Assembly: GCA_002255365.1 (NCBI GenBank)
Contig: NCBI01000002.1
Coordinates: 1-64,000 of the forward strand
Source of the DNA: Chromatiales bacterium 21-64-14
GTDB taxonomy: Bacteria; Pseudomonadota; Gammaproteobacteria; 21-64-14
Length of the DNA stretch: 64,000 bases
Direction of reading: 5' to 3'
In this document: piece after piece, positions 7,940-16,108 of the stretch
Position numbering within the stretch: the stretch's first letter is position 1
Layout of the letters: every line of letters begins with the position of its first letter
The notes under the pieces: generated by a model
Seen by the model: the letters and a program-made list of their open reading frames with translations, nothing else
What the model was told of the DNA's origin: nothing
Database searches by the model: none
Made by a program: the position numbers and the translations under genes

Positions 7940-8164
7940 GCTACCCACCCCCAGCGTAGGGGATCGAAGTACGACCCACGGACCCGCTCATGGTGCCGGG
8001 CGGGCACCGGCGGCGCAAGGACCTAACCTAGCGTTGCTCGCGTAGGATAACCCTGAATCGGTCTCCACGCTTGCAGCGCTACATTTATGTCCCGCCTTGA
8101 CGGCCGCACCGGGCGTCTTACTATAGGGGGGAAGCGGGCCCCTTGTGCGCCGCCAGAGAACGCC

Positions 8165-8416
8165 ATGAAGCTCAACGAATATCTGGCCACCTGCCGGGAG
8201 CTGGCCGGGTTCTGCACTCAAAACGGCTGGATCGACAACGACACCTTGAGCGTCGACGTGCTGGAACGCAGCGACCGGGCGCTGGTGGCGGCGGTAACCT
8301 TCGATGAAGTGGTGATGGAAGGGTCGGGCTGCGTAGCCGATCGCGTCTCCTGTTATGGCCGCGTACGTGTGCTGCTGGACCCGAGCGGCGATGTGCAGGA
8401 CCTGAAACTCCTGTAG
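8165..8416 (+). CDS. Hypothetical small protein
   Basis: An 84-residue acidic protein of unknown family, beginning MKLNEYLATCRELAGF, with three cysteines (in TCREL, FCTQN and SGCVAD, plus SCYG) and a predicted alpha-beta core (ALVAAVTFDEVVMEGSGC). It has no signal peptide or membrane segment. The gene lies 41 bases before the TetR/COQ9-like gene on the same strand, suggesting co-transcription. In-frame ATGs farther upstream (8087) precede a non-conserved-looking stretch, so 8165 was chosen. Confidence 0.6.
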   Translation: MKLNEYLATCRELAGFCTQNGWIDNDTLSVDVLERSDRALVAAVTFDEVVMEGSGCVADRVSCYGRVRVLLDPSGDVQDLKLL

Positions 8417-8457
8417 ACGCCGCTCCGCACCCGGAGCCGGCGCGGAGGGAACACACC

Positions 8458-9129
8458 GTGGCAACGGAAGCTGACGCCCGGAACCGGATACTGGACGCCG
8501 CGCTGGTGATCGCCGACGCACGCAGTTGGGAAGCCGTACGACTGGCCGAGGCCGCGCGGGACGCGGACATTCCGCTGGCCCAGGTGCCGACTTGGTTTCG
8601 CGAAAAGGAAGATTTGGTGGACGCCTGGTTCGCCCGGGCTGACCAGGCCCTGCTCCGCGATGCCGCCACCCGCGACTGCCAGGGATTGGCGCCCCGAGCA
8701 CGGATGCACCGGGGTATCATGACTTGGCTTGGGGCCCTCGCACCCCATCGGCGCGTCACCCGCCAGATGGTCCTGGGACGGCTGGAGCCGGGACACCTGC
8801 ACACGCAGTACCGCGCCCTGCGCGGGGTCAGCCGTACCGTGCAATGGCTGCGGGAAGCGGCGGGGCGCGATGCCCGTTATCCCTGGCGCGCCGTGGAGGA
8901 GACGGTGCTCACCGGAATCTTCATGACCACTTTCACCTACTGGTTGTGGGACGATTCCGCGGACGCGGTGCGCAGCGCCCGCCTTCTGGACCGTCTGCTA
9001 CGCTGCGCCGAACCCATGGCCCGAGTCACACCGCTGGGCGCGCGCCCCGCTACGCATAGACCGGGGGCCGAAGATCCACCCCGGCGCAGCTCCAAGACGC
9101 CACCGCCGGCTGGCGCACCGGGGCCTTAA
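8458..9129 (+). CDS. TetR/COQ9-like helical protein
   Basis: This 223-residue protein opens with RNRILDAALVIADARSWEAV, like the N-terminal helix of TetR-type regulators and of COQ9. A helix-turn-helix-like segment follows (LAEAARDADIPLAQVPTWFREKEDL, residues 33-57). The rest is alpha-helical (LEPGHLHTQYRALRGVSRTV, WRAVEETVLTGIFMTTFTYW), as in ligand- or lipid-binding C-terminal domains. The tail is Pro/Arg-rich. The start is GTG. Transcription regulator and ubiquinone-related lipid binder are both possible; the recognition helix is weak. A repeat half-copy begins right after the stop. Confidence 0.65.
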   Translation: MATEADARNRILDAALVIADARSWEAVRLAEAARDADIPLAQVPTWFREKEDLVDAWFARADQALLRDAATRDCQGLAPRARMHRGIMTWLGALAPHRRVTRQMVLGRLEPGHLHTQYRALRGVSRTVQWLREAAGRDARYPWRAVEETVLTGIFMTTFTYWLWDDSADAVRSARLLDRLLRCAEPMARVTPLGARPATHRPGAEDPPRRSSKTPPPAGAPGP

Positions 9130-9137
9130 CGGGCTTG

Positions 9138-9204
9138 GATCGAAAAACTGTCCTCACTCTCCCACCTTGCTCGCTACGATCGCCTAAGTCCGACAGACGC
9201 CTAG
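9138..9204 (-). repeat. Family B element, isolated half-copy
   Basis: This stretch is the reverse complement of the left arm of the palindrome at 6043-6210, with only a few differences, from the GATCGAAAAAC block to the terminal CTAG at 9201-9204. The other arm is missing. The terminal CTAG contains the stop codon of marC, which is transcribed on the minus strand. Confidence 0.85.
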
Positions 9205-9830
9205 CGGATCAGGAACGCGGCCCGAATCCCGTCCAATACGAACTGGACCGCCAGGGCCGTCAGCACCAAGCCCAGGACCCGGCTCACCACATTAGCTCCA
9301 GTCTCACCCAGCCAACGCATCAAGTGCCCGGTCAACAGCAGCGCCCCGAGCGTCAGCAGCAACACCACCCCCAACACGAGAAGCACACCGGCGACGGCGG
9401 CGGGATCGCCACGGTGCCCTGCCAGCACTAACAGCAGGGTGGTAATCGCACCGGGCCCCGCGATCAACGGGAAAGCGAGGGGGAAAACGGAGATGTCGTG
9501 GCGGCGCACCGCCTCGCGCTGCTCGCTGCGAGTGGTGGAACGCAGGCCGGACTGGCGTGCGAAAACCATATCGATGGCCAGCAGAAACAGCAATGCCCCG
9601 CCCGCGATCTTGAAGGCCGGCAGACCGATCCCGAGGGCGGTAAGCAGACGGTTGCCCGCGAACGCAAACACCAGCAGGATAGCCCCCGCAAGCAACACCG
9701 CCTTGACCGCCATGCGGCGTTGCTCGAGCCGCGGGGACTCCTGGGTCAAGGCCCCAAACAACGGCACCAGGCCGACGGGGTCCACCACCACCAACATGAG
9801 GATAAACGTGTTGAACAGGAGATCAGACAT
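9201..9830 (-). CDS. MarC family integral membrane protein
   Basis: A 209-residue inner-membrane protein with about six hydrophobic segments. The first contains LLFNTFILMLVVVDPVGLVP, the MarC/UPF0056 signature, and the middle has FPLAFPLIAGPGAI. The family's transport role is unproven, and it was originally but probably wrongly linked to multiple antibiotic resistance. The start was set at the second ATG, giving MSDLLFNTF. Its stop codon TAG lies in the terminal CTAG of a family B half-element. Confidence 0.9.
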   Translation of the reverse strand: MSDLLFNTFILMLVVVDPVGLVPLFGALTQESPRLEQRRMAVKAVLLAGAILLVFAFAGNRLLTALGIGLPAFKIAGGALLFLLAIDMVFARQSGLRSTTRSEQREAVRRHDISVFPLAFPLIAGPGAITTLLLVLAGHRGDPAAVAGVLLVLGVVLLLTLGALLLTGHLMRWLGETGANVVSRVLGLVLTALAVQFVLDGIRAAFLIR

Positions 9831-10150
9831 CGCGCGCAGCACCGCCTCCTTACCGGGCCCACCGGTCTGCTACCGGCCGTGGACCGGAACTCTTCCGGCC
9901 GGCAGAGCGCAGACACCCGGGGGGGACCCGCTTCCAAACCCCCGGCGGGGGGCTTAATTTATGCGTGGGCGCGCCGAAACAGCCAGCACGGGTCCGCTTG
10001 CGTCGCCATGGGAATGGTCCTATAACTTAACCGTACACGGGACTTCGGACATCCTACGGCGCGCAGCGGCGTGCAGCAATGGACCAAACGCCGCGCGCGA
10101 CACCAGGGTGAGTCGCACCCCGCGCAGCAGCATGAAGGGAGGTACCCAAC
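9831..10150. other. Intergenic region, no gene recognised
   Basis: This is the shared upstream region of marC (minus) and the DUF6763 gene (plus). It contains a C5/G5-type GC hairpin near 9940 followed by CTTAATTT, which could act as a weak terminator. No gene is convincing here. Confidence 0.4.
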
Positions 10151-10435
10151 ATGCCAGGAGAACTTGAGCCGAGGGTCGGCGACTGGTACCGGATCACCGG
10201 CGGGGGACAGTTCGAAGTAGTCGCCGTCGACGAAGACGACGGCACCGTCGAGATCCAGCATTTCGACGCCACCGTGGAAGAGATGGATCTGGACGCTTGG
10301 TTCGAGATGGACCTGGAACCCATCGAACCACCGGAGGACTGGTCGGGGTCCCTGGACATCGAGCGCGACGACTATGGGGTCGACCTCGGGCCCGGACCAG
10401 AGGACTGGGCCAATCCCCTGGACGAGTTGGACTGA
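10151..10435 (+). CDS. DUF6763 family small acidic protein
   Basis: A 94-residue, strongly acidic protein with the pattern known in many gammaproteobacteria: GDWYRITGGGQFEVVAVDED near residue 9, then DGTVEIQHFD, VEEMDLDAW and PPEDWSG. The function is unknown. The conserved Trp and acidic residues suggest a small beta-barrel-like fold. GGGAGG lies 10 bases before the ATG. It is probably a single-gene unit. Confidence 0.8.
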   Translation: MPGELEPRVGDWYRITGGGQFEVVAVDEDDGTVEIQHFDATVEEMDLDAWFEMDLEPIEPPEDWSGSLDIERDDYGVDLGPGPEDWANPLDELD

Positions 10436-10580
10436 CCGGGATTGACCCGAAGCCAGCCAACCCACTGCGGGCCAGTAGGGTCCGACCACGCTGACCAACC
10501 CAATGCCCCAGTACCGCGGGCGGGTTCCACCCCGCCGTCGCCGGAGTCCGGCCGGCGACGGCGCAACCCCACTGTTTCGC

Positions 10581-10596
10581 AATAAATTAATTTATT
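10581..10596. repeat. 16-bp AT palindrome upstream of the DUF1269 gene
   Basis: AATAAATTAATTTATT is a perfect palindrome inside an AT-rich island (10575-10612) in GC-rich DNA, about 125 bases before the DUF1269 start. It could be a regulator site or an AT-rich activating element of that gene's promoter. A candidate -10 (TATACT) is at 10650-10655. Confidence 0.5.
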
Positions 10597-10719
10597 TTCA
10601 ATATTTTATGATCTCCATGCAGGTATCCGACGGCAGCCCTCCGATGAACTATACTTCCAGTATCAAGCGTATCCGCACGCCGGGTGCGCTTGCCCCTATC
10701 ACGGAGGAAGGAGGTCGTT

Positions 10720-11232
10720 ATGCGCAGACGACTGTATTTCCTGCTGCGGGACACCGCCCAGGCGAAACGGGTGGTCAACGAGTTGCTGCTGGCCCGTGTT
10801 GAGGCCGGTCATATCCATGTGCTGGCCAAGCAGGGCACGCCCCTGGAGGACCTCCCGGAGGCGGGACTGCTCCAGAAGAGTGACTTCGTCCATGGCGTGG
10901 AGCAGGGACTCGCGCTCGGTGGTCTGACCGGTGCCATAGTCGGCGTGGTATTGATCGCCGTTGCCCCGAGCGGTTTAGACCTCAATGGCGTGGCAGTGCT
11001 CACCATGGCGCTGGCCGGTGCCCTGATGGGTGGCTGGGCATCGGGCATGATCGCCACGGACGTGCCCAACAGCCGCCTGAAACGATTCAAGGCGGCCATC
11101 GAACAGGGGGAAGTCCTGATGATGGTGGACATCCCCAAGACCCGAGTCCAGGAGGTCACCGCACTGATACGCAGTCATCACCCCGAGGCCGGCATGCACG
11201 GAACCGAGCCGACGATACCGGCCTTTCCATAA
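10720..11232 (+). CDS. DUF1269 family membrane protein
   Basis: A 170-residue protein. The N-terminal alpha-beta domain (RRRLYFLLRDTAQAKRVVNE) precedes two closely spaced, glycine-rich membrane segments at about residues 65-110 (GLTGAIVGVVLIAVAP, MALAGALMGGWASGMIA). A second cytoplasmic part follows (GEVLMMVDIPKTRVQEV). This is the DUF1269 layout; the function is unknown and often linked to stress. The consensus ribosome site AAGGAGG at 10708-10714 decides the ATG at 10720. A strong terminator follows 48 bases after the stop. Confidence 0.88.
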   Translation: MRRRLYFLLRDTAQAKRVVNELLLARVEAGHIHVLAKQGTPLEDLPEAGLLQKSDFVHGVEQGLALGGLTGAIVGVVLIAVAPSGLDLNGVAVLTMALAGALMGGWASGMIATDVPNSRLKRFKAAIEQGEVLMMVDIPKTRVQEVTALIRSHHPEAGMHGTEPTIPAFP

Positions 11233-11280
11233 ACCATCGGCCGGCACAGACGGTCAGCGGGAGCCATCCCGCTCTCTGCC

Positions 11281-11309
11281 CCCGGTGCCAGAAGCGCCGG
11301 GTTTTTTTT
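11281..11309 (+). terminator. Rho-independent terminator of the DUF1269 gene
   Basis: An eight-pair stem (CCCGGTGC with GCGCCGGG, one G-U) and a CAGAA loop are followed by eight T residues. Confidence 0.92.
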
Positions 11310-11417
11310 GTGGCCCCGCCACCGCGTTATCCCCCGTCGCCATCGTAGGGACGGTGGATCCGGGATGCGCCGAAACCGCTCACTCACCCACGTTCAGCAG
11401 CAGTCCGCGATGCCGCG

Positions 11418-11924
11418 TCACCCTTCGATACTGGCCCTGGAGTAGACCGCAAGGACCTCCCAGAAATCCGCCTGGACCTGATCCCTGGGCAGCCCCAGCA
11501 GACCTTCACGGGAAGCCTTCGCCAGGAACTCCTGGGCGTCGGGGTTACCGGACTGCGCGGCGCGTTGATACCACATGAGGGCCTGTTCCTCGTCCTTCAC
11601 GACGCCGCGGCCTTCCGCAAACAGGGTCCCCAGGTTCGCCTGCGCGCCGCTGTGGCCCTGGAGTGCGGCGCTGCGAAACCAACTGGCCGCCAATCGATCA
11701 TCCCGAGCCACGCCGTGTCCTGTGGCATAGAGAAACCCCAAGGCATTCTGGGCGTCGGCGTGCCGGAGCATCGCGGCGCGACGATAGCGCTGGAACGCCG
11801 CGCGATCATCCGCAGTAACCCCGATACCCAGTTCGTAACGGCGTCCTTCCTGGTAGTGCGCATGGGCCCGATCCTGGAGCGTCGCCCGCTCGTCTGCCCG
11901 TGGGTGTGATCGCATGGTATTCAT
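11418..11924 (-). CDS. Sel1-repeat protein
   Basis: A 168-residue protein with three Sel1-like (TPR-related) repeats between about residues 25 and 135, seen as ADAQNALGFLYATGHGV, SGAQANLGTLFAEGRGV and similar blocks, each with A-x-x-x-LG and W-x-x-x-AA. Such repeats mediate protein-protein contacts. No signal peptide is evident, so it is probably cytoplasmic. ATG 11924 was chosen; others lie at 11951 and 11915. A CRP-like site lies about 150 bases upstream. Confidence 0.82.
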   Translation of the reverse strand: MNTMRSHPRADERATLQDRAHAHYQEGRRYELGIGVTADDRAAFQRYRRAAMLRHADAQNALGFLYATGHGVARDDRLAASWFRSAALQGHSGAQANLGTLFAEGRGVVKDEEQALMWYQRAAQSGNPDAQEFLAKASREGLLGLPRDQVQADFWEVLAVYSRASIEG

Positions 11925-12072
11925 TTTGGTCGGCCTCCCGTGACTTTCCACTCCGAGGAACCGGCCTGGGTCCCCACCCGAGCGGAAAGCAGTTGACGGT
12001 CTAGGCGCTCCCTGCCGTCACCAGTCCTATCGCCACTGTGGAGGTTCCCTGTGGAACAGCGCACGCCGACTC

Positions 12073-12088
12073 TGTGTTCCAGATCACA
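12073..12088. promoter_or_regulatory. CRP-like binding site
   Basis: TGTGT-TCCAGA-TCACA matches the CRP/Vfr half-site consensus TGTGA-N6-TCACA at nine of ten positions, including a symmetric right half. A CRP homologue with the same recognition helix is encoded at 55573-56208. The nearest downstream gene is the Sel1 protein on the minus strand, about 150 bases away. Confidence 0.5.
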
Positions 12089-12468
12089 ACTCACGTGCCT
12101 GCTCTGCGTTAAAGCATAAGGTGTGCCAACCTCATCGGGGTGACATAGAACAACCGCTTAGAAGGGATGCGGGCAGACCCGGAAATCCCGGGGTGACACT
12201 TGGCGTCACCATTTGCCCCTTACGGGCGGACGTTTGGCCTGTGTGGGGCCCTCAATCCCGCGCCCGGTATCCGGGACAAGACACCATCATGCATGAAGGC
12301 ACCAGAGGACGCCGCTCCATCACGACGAGCCCACGGGACGGGGGTGATGCCCATCCCGGACATCACGGTCCAAGGGAGCAACGCGATAGCGGCCGCGCCG
12401 TGCAGGAACGGCAGTCAGTACCACTTCCAGCGGGACCCACAAGCGGAGCAACAAAATAATACCGCAAA
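12089..12468. other. Intergenic region, no gene recognised
   Basis: Open frames exist on the plus strand, but they have no recognisable family and no good start. No terminator or repeat was noticed. Confidence 0.4.
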
Positions 12469-12870
12469 TCATGGAAACCGGTCCGGGTATCTAAGGTGGA
12501 CGCTGGGGTCCAACAGGACGACGTGGCCGTCCCGCACCGCTATGTCCACCGGGATCAGGGAGCGCCCGTGACAAGGGCCGTGCACACAGTAGCCATCCTC
12601 GATCCGGAACAAGGCGTCGTGGTTGGCGCACTGAATCAGGGTGCGCTCGCGGTTCAAAAACTGGTCCGGAAGCCAGTTCAGGGGCGCCCCGGTATGGGGG
12701 CAGCAGTTGAGATAGGCGTACACCGTGGGCCCGCGGCGCACCAGAAACAGTTCCCGTGACCCTCTGGGGGTCTCCAGGAGAAACCCCCGGGTACCGTCCC
12801 GTGGAACCGTATCCAGGACACAAAGCGCCTGATCCTGGACCGGCCTCACGCAGCGCGAGCCCGCCACCAT
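12469..12870 (-). CDS. Rieske [2Fe-2S] protein
   Basis: A 133-residue soluble Rieske-type iron-sulfur protein. Cluster ligands are visible as CPHTGAPLNW near residue 57 (C-x-H) and CANHDALF near residue 81 (C-x2-H), so all four ligands are present. It has no oxygenase catalytic domain and no membrane anchor, so it is a stand-alone electron carrier or a small subunit. The product GYCVHGPCHGRSL follows the second motif as in ferredoxin-like Rieske proteins. The start codon is uncertain because there is no strong ribosome site. Confidence 0.85.
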   Translation of the reverse strand: MVAGSRCVRPVQDQALCVLDTVPRDGTRGFLLETPRGSRELFLVRRGPTVYAYLNCCPHTGAPLNWLPDQFLNRERTLIQCANHDALFRIEDGYCVHGPCHGRSLIPVDIAVRDGHVVLLDPSVHLRYPDRFP

Positions 12871-13155
12871 CCGCGGCGCGTACGCCGGGCCGGCGGCGCG
12901 ATGCGCGCGGACCTTCGGGGACGGATTTTTCCCCTACGGGATGCGCGGCGAGCACCCAATGACCGAAGGCGCGTATCTTGGTCCGTGGATTCCATGGCCA
13001 TTGTGGTGGTCCCCCGTAGTCTGCATGGCACGCAGCGCAATCCCTGGATTCCGGTCTGCGTCCAGGCTGCCCAAGCGCCAAATGTTGAAGCCGGACCAGA
13101 CCATTGAGCTGATCCGCGGAACGCGCGGGAACCTCGTGCCTCTACGATATGCGCA

Positions 13156-14035
13156 CTACGTCAGTGCCATTCCGCTCAGGCCCCACTGTCCACATTTCTG
13201 GCCCGCGAGCCGACAGGCCCGTGGAAGAGTCTCCTCCAGGGCCCACCCGCGGACCAAGCCGTCGATCACAGCGGCGTTGAATACATCGCCCGCCCCCAAG
13301 GTATCCACCACCCGTGCTGGGGGCACCGCGTCGCTGCGGACCGCTCCACCCCTCCGATCCAGGGCCGCAGCCCCCTCCGCACCCCAGGCACAAACCAGCC
13401 ACTCCGCCGGTGTCTGGCCGCGCACCGCTTCCAGGAGGTCCAGGGGGTCGTCGTAGCCCGCGTGGCGCGCGTACGCCCGGGAGAACAGCAGGAGATCGGC
13501 GTCCGCGTAGAGGGACTCGATCCCCGGCCGTGGCTTCTCGATCTCCACTGAGCACGCCACCCGCGGGGCCACCTCCCGGACCCGCCGCAGCATGCGCCGG
13601 GTCTCTGGGACGTTGCGCCCTTCGAAGTGCAGCCAGTGAAACCGGCCTGGATCCACGGTGGAAAAATCCGCGCTGCTGAATTCCGGGAGATCGCGGTAGT
13701 GGATGATGGATCTGGACCCGTTGCGCTGGTTGATACAGATACAGGAAGTCGGTATGCCCCCCAGACCCGTGGCGGTGGCACGCTCCGGTGTCGATTCCGT
13801 AGCGTTCTAGATCACGGTCGATAAGTGCCGCGGCGGGCGCAGTGCTGAGCACCCCGGCGAAGCTGCACCGATGGCCCAACTGGCTGAGGACCACCAGGCT
13901 GTTGGAGGCGTTTCCACCCCGTTGCACGTGATGCGCCACGGACCGTACCTCCGTATCTTCCTCTGGATATCCATCAACCACGTTGATGACATCCAGCGTC
14001 GCGACGCCAACGCCCAGGATCTCCGTCATGCCCAT
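13156..14035 (-). pseudogene. Ketohexokinase-like PfkB sugar kinase, frameshifted
   Basis: The reading frame is split. The first part (from ATG 14035 or 14029) encodes GVGVATLDVINVVDGYPEED and QRGGNASNSLVVLSQLG, the PfkB substrate-binding start. After a run of six C (13757-13762 on the plus strand), homology moves to the next frame: PTSCICINQRNGSRSIIHY, WLHFEGRNVPET, SVEIEKPRPG, then VVDTLGAGDVFNA with the catalytic Asp. Removing one base of the run restores a single frame of about 290 residues resembling animal ketohexokinase. Either the gene is broken, the run slips, or the base is a sequencing error. Confidence 0.85.
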
Positions 14036-14161
14036 CCCCCGCCCCGGCGTGCGCGCGGCCATGGCCCGCCTAGCGCCTGCGCGCCGCATCCCGTACCATT
14101 GCGATTCCAGAATCCGCACCGGCCCTCAGCCGATCCAGCCCCGTCACCGGAGCCCGCGCAG

Positions 14162-14584
14162 GTGTCCGACATCGAATTCGCCACCCCCCAGGAAGCCGAA
14201 CAAGCCTTCTATCAGGCCTTCGAACGGGCCGATCTGCCCGCGATGATGTCAGTGTGGGCGGATCTGCCCAACACCGTATGCATCCACCCCCTCGGGCCCC
14301 GGCACCAGGGTCGGACCCAGATCGAGGCCAGCTGGCGCGAGATCTTGAGTGCGGGCCTGCGTCTGCGGTTCACCATAACGGAAACCCAGTATACCCAGGA
14401 CGCCCTTCTTGCCGTGCATGTGGTCCAGGAGAATATCCAGGCTACGGGCGAGTCCGGACGCCGGACACCAATCCTCAGCACCAACATTTATCAGCTCATG
14501 GATTCGGGCTGGCGCATGATCCTGCATCATGCGTCCCCGGCCCCCCGGGCGGCAGAACACGGCCGGTCACCGTCACTCCACTGA
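14162..14584 (+). CDS. SnoaL-like / DUF4440 domain protein
   Basis: A 140-residue protein of the NTF2-like fold. EAEQAFYQAFERADLPAMMS near residue 10, the tryptophan and HPLGP near residue 38, and the closing strand YQLMDSGWRMILHHASP near residue 112 follow the pattern of SnoaL_3-type proteins. The substrate is unknown. The GTG start at 14162 was chosen because upstream codons lack similarity and GGAG lies about 9 bases before it. It is divergent from the frameshifted kinase gene. Confidence 0.75.
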   Translation: MSDIEFATPQEAEQAFYQAFERADLPAMMSVWADLPNTVCIHPLGPRHQGRTQIEASWREILSAGLRLRFTITETQYTQDALLAVHVVQENIQATGESGRRTPILSTNIYQLMDSGWRMILHHASPAPRAAEHGRSPSLH

Positions 14585-14660
14585 GCCCGCGCGCGGCATT
14601 TACGGATTGGGCCCCAAGCCGCGGATACCGCACCGGTCTGCAACACGGGCTGGAGTAGCG

Positions 14661-15212
14661 CTAATGCCCGGGGCCTATTTTTGGGAACCGCAGCTCACGC
14701 ACCGTCCAACGGGCGGCCGTGGCCTCTAATATCAGGCAGGAAGGCCCACCAAAGGTCCGTGCCCGCCCTCCCGCCCCAGGATTGAGCACCCACGGCCGTT
14801 GGCTCCGATCACACACCATCCGATGGCTGTGGCCGTAGCTGATCGCCCGAGCGTGGGGAAACGCGCGGCGCAGCCGGACATGCCGGTTGGCTGCAGGCAC
14901 GCGATCGCCATGGACCACCACCAACCAGCCGCCGGGCAGTTCCAGCTCGGCCTGTAGGGGAAGACCGTCGAGGCACCGGCGTTGCGCACCGGTCCACCGA
15001 TCAGGTACATCGTTGTTTCCCCGTACTGCCACGATACGGCCGGTCCGTGGCCTCAACGCCGCAAGCACGGCGACGCCGCCGATGTCACCGCAATGGACGA
15101 CCATGTCGCACCCCGCCACCGCGTCAGCGACCTGTGGATCCAAAAAGCCGTGGGTATCCGCTATGATAGCAACGCACACCCTAACACTTGCGGTGTCGCA
15201 CTGTGGCGTCAT
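14661..15212 (-). CDS. YfcE/MJ0936-type metallophosphoesterase
   Basis: A 183-residue calcineurin-like phosphodiesterase. All metal motifs are present in order: ADTHG near 18, HCGDIG near 40, GNND near 65, VVHGD near 98, and YGHSHR near 125, followed by NPGAGG. Family members hydrolyse phosphodiesters with Mn2+ in vitro; the physiological substrate is unknown. The start at 15212 is a reasonable ATG, but a GTG ten codons later is possible. Confidence 0.88.
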   Translation of the reverse strand: MTPQCDTASVRVCVAIIADTHGFLDPQVADAVAGCDMVVHCGDIGGVAVLAALRPRTGRIVAVRGNNDVPDRWTGAQRRCLDGLPLQAELELPGGWLVVVHGDRVPAANRHVRLRRAFPHARAISYGHSHRMVCDRSQRPWVLNPGAGGRARTFGGPSCLILEATAARWTVRELRFPKIGPGH

Positions 15213-15434
15213 CGATCCCGCTCCGCCGCAACCCGGGGGCTGAATCCCAGGGGCGCCAACGCCACCCGCCGGGACCCGCCGGGACCATTCGATCCACGTG
15301 CCCTGGTCATTACCGTTCCCACTTTTCTTCCCGAAGCCGGCCCGCGCCACAGAACCGGAGCCGATCCCAACACAGTTGTTGCCAGCGGTAGATCAGCGGC
15401 TCGTCGGCAGCGCGTATCCAGCATAATTTCAGGC

Positions 15435-15462
15435 TTTACGCGCACGCAACATGTGCTATCTT
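15435..15462 (+). promoter_or_regulatory. Candidate promoter of the HU-like gene
   Basis: TTTACG, a 16-base spacer ending in TGC, and TATCTT form a plausible sigma-70 promoter with an extended -10. The ATG is 50 bases downstream. Confidence 0.45.
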
Positions 15463-15512
15463 TAGTGCGCCTGTTAACCTCAACCCAACCCTTATATAGA
15501 AGGAGCTCATCG

Positions 15513-15866
15513 ATGGCCGCGAAGAAAAAGTCTGCTTCCCGAACTTCAAAGAAGGCTGCCGCCTCGAACAAGCCCGCCACGAAATCTGAAGTCTACTCGT
15601 ACCTCTCGGACAAAACCGGTTTGACCAAGAAGGACGTTGGGGCCGTTTTCGACGCGATGTCGGGCCTGATCAAGCGGGACCTCAAGAAGGGGCCCGGCAT
15701 ATTCACGGTGCCCGGTCTGATGAAGATCAAAGTAGTGCGCAAGCCAGCCACCAAGGCACGCAAGGGCATCAACCCCTTTACCGGCGAAGAGGCCACCTTC
15801 AAGGCCAAGCCGGCCCGGAATGTCGTAAAGGTTCAGCCGCTCAAAAATCTCAAGGACATGGTATAG
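15513..15866 (+). CDS. HU-family DNA-binding protein with lysine-rich N-terminus
   Basis: A 117-residue nucleoid protein. The first 27 residues are Lys/Ala/Ser-rich (MAAKKKSASRTSKKAAASNK), like a histone tail. From about residue 28 it is an HU/IHF domain: SEVYSYLSDKTGLTKKDVGAV helices, the beta-arm KARKGINPFTGEEATFKAK, and a closing helix. This tailed HU is common in gammaproteobacteria in addition to ordinary HU. AAGGAG lies 7 bases before the ATG. Two mobile-looking repeats follow the gene. Another lysine-rich peptide is encoded at 44523. Confidence 0.92.
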   Translation: MAAKKKSASRTSKKAAASNKPATKSEVYSYLSDKTGLTKKDVGAVFDAMSGLIKRDLKKGPGIFTVPGLMKIKVVRKPATKARKGINPFTGEEATFKAKPARNVVKVQPLKNLKDMV

Positions 15867-15891
15867 GGCGCGCCGCGCCTGATCCGTGTGG

Positions 15892-15937
15892 CTAGGGCCT
15901 GTTGACGCTATTCGCCCGGTAGCGTTACAGGCCCTAG
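15892..15937. repeat. CTAG-to-CTAG palindrome (family C)
   Basis: A 46-bp hairpin has an outer stem of CTAGGGCCTGT with ACAGGCCCTAG (11 pairs, perfect) and an inner stem of ACGCTA with TAGCGT. It has CTAG at both ends, like families A and B. It sits just after the HU-like gene and may double as its terminator, though no T-run follows. Confidence 0.75.
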
Positions 15938-15938
15938 T

Positions 15939-16089
15939 GTGGTGTTTCATGTTTGGAAGCCGATTCAGCGGTCCACGGACCGTTCAGACGCAAAGCGTGT
16001 CCGCGGGAAACTACCTTAAAACACCGGTCTTGCGTGCGTTGCGATGCTTTTGGGGAACCCTGAACGGGCCTCCAAACGTGAAGCACTAC
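15939..16089. mobile_element. Family D MITE-like element
   Basis: A 151-bp element has 23-bp imperfect inverted ends (19 of 23 matching), recognisable by GTTTGGAAGCC on the left and its inverse GGCCTCCAAAC on the right. The inner flanks also match (GATTCAG and, inverted, CGTTCAG). It has no coding capacity. A solitary end is found at 6213-6235. It directly abuts the family C palindrome. Confidence 0.75.
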
Positions 16090-16108
16090 TCGGGCTTAGC
16101 GCCTGCAC

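Noticed and set aside
12121-12571. Plus-strand open frames between the Sel1 and Rieske genes
   Set aside because: There is no ribosome site and no family, and they run into the antisense of the Rieske gene.
12491-13081. Minus-strand frame with a CAACH haem-like motif
   Set aside because: The frame overlaps the Rieske gene, the motif stands alone, and no signal peptide or cytochrome fold follows. Probably chance.
15892-16089. CRISPR-like array
   Set aside because: The repeats are inverted ends and palindromes, not regularly spaced direct repeats. No cas gene is in the window.
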